From Acidobacteriota bacterium (GTDB taxonomy: Bacteria; Acidobacteriota; Terriglobia; Bryobacterales; Bryobacteraceae): DNA of 9,433 nucleotides. The notes beneath the pieces were generated by a model that had not been told where the DNA came from, made no database searches, and saw only the letters and a program-made list of their open reading frames with translations. This document shows positions 6,415-9,433 of this stretch, in pieces. The position numbers and the translations under genes were made by a program. The stretch's first letter is position 1; every line of letters starts with the position of its first letter. The stretch lies in the NCBI GenBank assembly GCA_003223065.1, contig QHXU01000178.1:1-9433 (forward strand). The letters run 5' to 3'.

Positions 6415-7278
6415 TTATTCACCGCTCAAGATCTGCTCGAAACGCCGGTTTACTTCCTTTAAATACGCTCCGTCGCCGGCAGGAAGCTCCACGGTGGCGG
6501 TGCCCCTGTAGCCGATGTCGGCTAGCGCTGCATGCACCGCGCGCCAGTCGATCTGGCCTTCCCGCAAAGGAAGCCACTCGGCCACATTTTTCCTGAACGC
6601 GAAATCCTTGATGTGCAGCTTCACGATCCGCTTGCCCAGCGTCCGGATCCAATCCTGTGGATAACCGCTGATGGCGACGTTGCCGACGTCGAAGTAGGCG
6701 CGAATCCACGGGCTCTGAAACTCGTCCACGTATCGCGCGAATTCGAGCGGGCTTAGCAGGAACTTGTTCCACACCTCCTCGATGCCGATGATCACTTTGA
6801 GCTCGTCCGCCAGTGGAATCAGTTTGCGGATCTGGCGTTGCGACCGTTCCCACGCTTGGGCGTACGTCGTCTCAGGATTCACGACCGCCGGTACCAGCAG
6901 CACCGTGTCCGCGTCCCACAGCTTCGCATTGCGGAGACTGGTGCGCATACCTTCCATGCTCTTCTCCACCACCGCCGGGTCCGCCGATGACAACGGGCTG
7001 CGCCAGTGCTCCTGGTTCATCACCGAGTGAATGCGTAGGCCGCTTTTGCGGGATGCGTCGAGGATCTCTTCTGCTTTGGTTGGGTCCGGAGTGGTTGGAC
7101 ACTCGATTTCTTCGAACCCCGCCTCGCGTGCAAGCTGGAACCGTTCGAGCACGCTTGTCGAAGTAGGAAGCATGTTGAACTCGACTGCTTTGCGGATAGG
7201 CAATCGTCCGGCGGAGGCGGCCGCGAGCGGCGCTGCGGCGAGGCTGCCGAGGAAAGAGCGGCGGGTAGAGTTTGTCAC
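6415..7278 (-). CDS. Tat-exported xylose-isomerase-like TIM-barrel protein (sugar isomerase/epimerase family)
   Basis: The 287-residue product begins with a twin-arginine signal, STRRSFLGSLAAAPLAAASAG (4-24), so it should fold in the cytoplasm and be exported. The rest matches the AP-endonuclease-2/xylose-isomerase-like TIM barrel (PF01261 type). Likely divalent-metal ligands in order are E167 in GIEEVWNKFLLSP, D197 in YFDVGN, H222 in KLHIKDF and E264 in TVELPAGD. DVGN replaces the more common DxGH. These proteins isomerise or epimerise sugars, or act on related polyols; the substrate is not readable here. Although often named sugar phosphate isomerase, an exported enzyme would more likely see free sugars. 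The start is GTG at 7278, chosen because it puts the Tat motif at the N-terminus; the Shine-Dalgarno is weak. It is followed after six bases by sppA and preceded by the response regulator with a 79-base gap. Confidence 0.88.
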   Translation of the reverse strand: MTNSTRRSFLGSLAAAPLAAASAGRLPIRKAVEFNMLPTSTSVLERFQLAREAGFEEIECPTTPDPTKAEEILDASRKSGLRIHSVMNQEHWRSPLSSADPAVVEKSMEGMRTSLRNAKLWDADTVLLVPAVVNPETTYAQAWERSQRQIRKLIPLADELKVIIGIEEVWNKFLLSPLEFARYVDEFQSPWIRAYFDVGNVAISGYPQDWIRTLGKRIVKLHIKDFAFRKNVAEWLPLREGQIDWRAVHAALADIGYRGTATVELPAGDGAYLKEVNRRFEQILSGE

Positions 7279-7322
7279 TGAGACGATTCTACCGCCGCTG
7301 CGTGTGGCTACGGTTGCGGATG

Positions 7323-7350
7323 ATCCATCAGGAACCTGAGGATGGTTTTT
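7323..7350 (+). terminator. Stem-loop followed by T-run in the gap between two minus-strand genes
   Basis: ATCC and TCAG (7323-7326, 7328-7331, one bulged A) pair with CTGA and GGAT (7336-7343) around a GAAC loop. GGTTTTT follows on the plus strand. The arrangement suits an intrinsic terminator for plus-strand (antisense) transcription, yet all genes here lie on the minus strand. On the minus strand the stem-loop follows the regulator stop by about 14 bases without a T-run. There it could at most attenuate read-through from the kinase/regulator pair into the TIM-barrel gene. Confidence 0.3.
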
Positions 7351-7357
7351 CCGCCAA

Positions 7358-8023
7358 TTACACCAGATTCGGGATCTTGATGATCTTCTTCTGAATCGCG
7401 TACTGGACCAGCTGCGCCTTGTTGTGAATGTCGAGCTTGCGCATCAGGTTAAACTTGTGCGCCTCGACGGTCTTCACACTCAGGTTCAGATCGCAGGCAA
7501 TTTCCTTAACCGAATTGCCCTCGGCGAGCATCTTCAACACCTCCCGCTCGCGCGTAGTCAGCGTGGCAAAACGCGGCAAGCGGTTGGCGGATTTGATACG
7601 GCTGCGGAAATCATCCACTAATTGCGATAGCATGCGCGGGCTCAGATAGCTGCCGCCCCGGCAGATATCGCGAACCGCCGCGACCAGTTGCTGGCTCGGG
7701 CTGTCCTTCAAGACGTATCCGCTCGCGCCCACTTCCATGCCTTCGACGAGATAATCTTCGTCGTCGTACATCGTGAGGAAGAGCACCTTCGTCTCCGGAC
7801 GGTTCTTCTTGATCTGCCGTGTCGCCTCGAAGCTGCTCAGGCCGGGCATGCCGATATCCATCAGCACCACGTCCGGGCGAGCCTCGTTCGCCTTGTCTAC
7901 CGCATCGCCACCATTCGACGCCTCACCGACGACCTCCATGTCCGGTTCAGCGGAAATCAGGGTCCGGATGCCTTGGCGGAACAGTGTGTGATCGTCCGCC
8001 AGCATAATTCGAATCTTCGCCAT
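7358..8023 (-). CDS. NarL/FixJ-family response regulator
   Basis: The 221-residue product has a receiver domain (about 3-120) and a LuxR-type DNA-binding domain (about 152-215). Receiver landmarks are the acidic pair D10/D11, phosphoacceptor D56 in VVLMDIGMPG, T84 in LFLTMYDD and K106 in GYVLKDS. The C-terminal domain contains LTTREREVLKMLAEG (155-169) and the helix-turn-helix SVKEIACDLNLSVKTVEAHK (171-190). Length and layout are standard and all key residues are present. It should be phosphorylated by the kinase encoded 33 bases upstream and then bind DNA as a dimer. Target genes are unknown; the co-directional TIM-barrel and sppA genes are candidates only by position. ATG at 8023 fits the usual N-terminus of the family. 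A GGAG lies about 20 bases upstream, too far to be a good ribosome site. Confidence 0.95.
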   Translation of the reverse strand: MAKIRIMLADDHTLFRQGIRTLISAEPDMEVVGEASNGGDAVDKANEARPDVVLMDIGMPGLSSFEATRQIKKNRPETKVLFLTMYDDEDYLVEGMEVGASGYVLKDSPSQQLVAAVRDICRGGSYLSPRMLSQLVDDFRSRIKSANRLPRFATLTTREREVLKMLAEGNSVKEIACDLNLSVKTVEAHKFNLMRKLDIHNKAQLVQYAIQKKIIKIPNLV

Positions 8024-8056
8024 AATCTTTTTGCCCGACTTTCTCCGTAATCTTGC

Positions 8057-9433
8057 TTAACCGCGCCTCTCTTTGGCTATCGGCAGTTCGATGGAAATCT
8101 TTGTACCCTTCTTCGATCCCTCCGTACGGCTTTCCACCTGGAACTCACCGCCGAGGAGCGCCACTCGCTCCCGCATACCGGATAGGCCGAACGACTCACG
8201 CTTTGCCAGCGCTTCCTGCACATTGAAGCCGACGCCGTTATCCTCGACCACCAGCTTCAACATTCCATCGGCGGAAGCCAGCGAAATGTTTACATGCCTG
8301 GCCGCGGAGTGCTTTCCGATGTTGTTAAAACATTCCTGAACCAGACGGTAGGCGATAATCTCGATCTGCTGCGGCAGGGCTCCCATTTTGGAAAGCTGCA
8401 GCCGGACGCGGCATGGATGCAGCCTTTGAAAGCGATTGACCAATTGGCGTAGCGCCGCGCCCAAGCCTAACTGCTCCAGTACCGCCGGGCTCAGCGCGGC
8501 GATGAGCCGGCGCATTTCAAGAATGGTTCGCTCGGTCAGATCGCGGGCCTCGCACAGCTTCGCCCGCCATTCGCCCTCGCTGTCGGGCAGCGCCTGCTCG
8601 ATCAACTCGATTTGCAACCGGATGCAGAGCAGGCTTTGGCCGGCCTCATCGTGAAGCTCCCGGCTGATGCGGCGGCGCTCAATTTCCTCTACGTGCAGCA
8701 TGTGCTCGGCGAGGCGGCGGACTTGTTCTTCGCGCTGCGCCAGGTCTTCCATGAGGCGCGCCTTTTCAGCGGCCATCAGGCAGCGTTCGGCCGCGGCGGC
8801 CAGCAGTTCCTGCTCGCGAGGCAGCCATTCGTATGGCTTGGAAAAGCCGAACTGCATCACTCCCGCTGTGCGCCCGTCCACCGCCAGTGGAATCGACCAA
8901 CAGGATTTGAAGCGCTTGTGCCAGCTCTCGTCCAGAAGAACGCCGGCAGCGTGGCCGTCGCCGTTCAGATGGCGCGGCTTGGACAGCTTCTTCATCAGGC
9001 GCGGTTGATTCGGCACGGAGAGGGGCTGTGACAGCGGCGCCCCTGCTTTCAACACCCAATCCGCCGCGTCCTCGCTCAGCAAGTAGAGGCGTCCGGCGTC
9101 CGCCCTGCATACGTGCACCAGCGATTCGAGGAACCGGCGCAGTAACTCCTCCAGATTGCGCGATTCAAGTTCCACCCGGAATAACTCGTAGAACGCCTGT
9201 GTTTCCGCTTCGCGAACCTGATAATAGGCGTTGTTCAGCGTTAGAATGACGCAAAAGTGAAGCTGTTCGCGGACCCACTGGAAGTTCGAATGCTCGTCCG
9301 GAATTAACGCCTGCAGCATCGGGCCAAGGAGCCGGTCGTACTCTTGCAAAGCCTCCACGATCGCGCTTGGCGGCAGATTCAGCTTGGCCAAACGGCGCCC
9401 GTTGTACTCCACCTGTTCGATGAATTTCAGTGG
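8057..9433 (-). CDS. Soluble GAF-domain sensor histidine kinase, NarX/DegS type (HisKA_3), 5' end outside window
   Basis: The frame is open to the window edge. An internal GTG at 9412 would give 451 residues, but the seven codons upstream (PLKFIEQ) continue the frame and the true start probably lies beyond 9433. Numbering below is from the GTG. Residues 1-90 are mainly helical and unassigned, about 90-215 look like a GAF sensor domain, and 215-245 are a coiled-coil linker. The HisKA_3 dimerisation helix has phosphoacceptor H254 in RELHDEAGQS. The ATPase domain carries the N-box QECFNNIGKHS (359-369), VEDNGVGF (389-396), FGLSGMRER (408-416) and GTKISIELP (436-444). No membrane segment is visible in the window, so it is probably cytoplasmic and senses an internal signal, unless an anchor lies upstream. 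The NarL-type regulator gene follows after 33 bases, making them a cognate two-component pair. Confidence 0.92.
   Translation of the reverse strand, partial: PLKFIEQVEYNGRRLAKLNLPPSAIVEALQEYDRLLGPMLQALIPDEHSNFQWVREQLHFCVILTLNNAYYQVREAETQAFYELFRVELESRNLEELLRRFLESLVHVCRADAGRLYLLSEDAADWVLKAGAPLSQPLSVPNQPRLMKKLSKPRHLNGDGHAAGVLLDESWHKRFKSCWSIPLAVDGRTAGVMQFGFSKPYEWLPREQELLAAAAERCLMAAEKARLMEDLAQREEQVRRLAEHMLHVEEIERRRISRELHDEAGQSLLCIRLQIELIEQALPDSEGEWRAKLCEARDLTERTILEMRRLIAALSPAVLEQLGLGAALRQLVNRFQRLHPCRVRLQLSKMGALPQQIEIIAYRLVQECFNNIGKHSAARHVNISLASADGMLKLVVEDNGVGFNVQEALAKRESFGLSGMRERVALLGGEFQVESRTEGSKKGTKISIELPIAKERRG

Noticed and set aside
5740..6462. 240-codon plus-strand open frame antisense to sppA
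   Set aside because: The composition is that of a shadow frame, with no domain and no ribosome site. The minus strand has a clear S49 protease.
1..9433. CRISPR array, transposon, phage, toxin-antitoxin or defence system
   Set aside because: No regularly spaced direct repeats, transposase, integrase or paired small toxin/antitoxin frames were found. All long frames are explained by ordinary cellular genes.

Overview
The window looks like chromosomal DNA from a GC-rich, soil-type Gram-negative bacterium, most probably an Acidobacteriota (Solibacter/Bryobacter-like). This is inferred from the gene mix: a DUF1111-type di-haem protein, a Tat-exported xylose-isomerase-like TIM barrel, a soluble GAF/HisKA_3 kinase with its NarL-type regulator, and a two-domain SppA. 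No marker gene in the window settles the taxonomy.

Left part (1-3380). The window opens inside the 3' end of a short-chain dehydrogenase/reductase (1-228). A 176-base leader follows, with a weak sigma-54-like element, a 7-bp stem-loop and a strong Shine-Dalgarno. It precedes a secreted di-haem c-type cytochrome of the DHOR/DUF1111 family (405-1745). This gene converges with a membrane family-2 processive glycosyltransferase (3380-1746, minus), and the two stop codons abut with no base between them.

Middle (3381-4777). A 233-base divergent intergenic region carries a perfect extended -10 promoter for the plus strand and a 13-bp palindrome. It drives a small TalC/Fsa-fold transaldolase (3614-4276) and, 24 bases later, a small membrane-anchored DUF3592-like protein (4301-4777).

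Right part (4495-9433, minus strand). A single co-directional run reads: soluble GAF-HisKA_3 sensor kinase (partial at the window edge), NarL/FixJ response regulator, Tat-signal TIM-barrel protein, then SppA-type S49 signal peptide peptidase. The spacings are 33, 79 and 6 bases, so it could be one operon or two. The kinase and regulator form a cognate pair. The last two genes act outside the cytoplasm or at its membrane.

The most unusual structure is where the DUF3592-like gene and sppA meet. A 33-bp perfect inverted repeat (4505-4537 and 4684-4716) corresponds to exactly 11 codons in the same frame of both proteins, so both contain HGVQYTASQDI. The junction appears to have removed the natural ends of both genes, which now overlap antisense by 283 bases. 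This could be a real template-switch or inverted-duplication event, a short invertible segment, or an assembly/amplification chimera. I see no mobile element, CRISPR array, tRNA, rRNA, phage gene or recognisable defence system.
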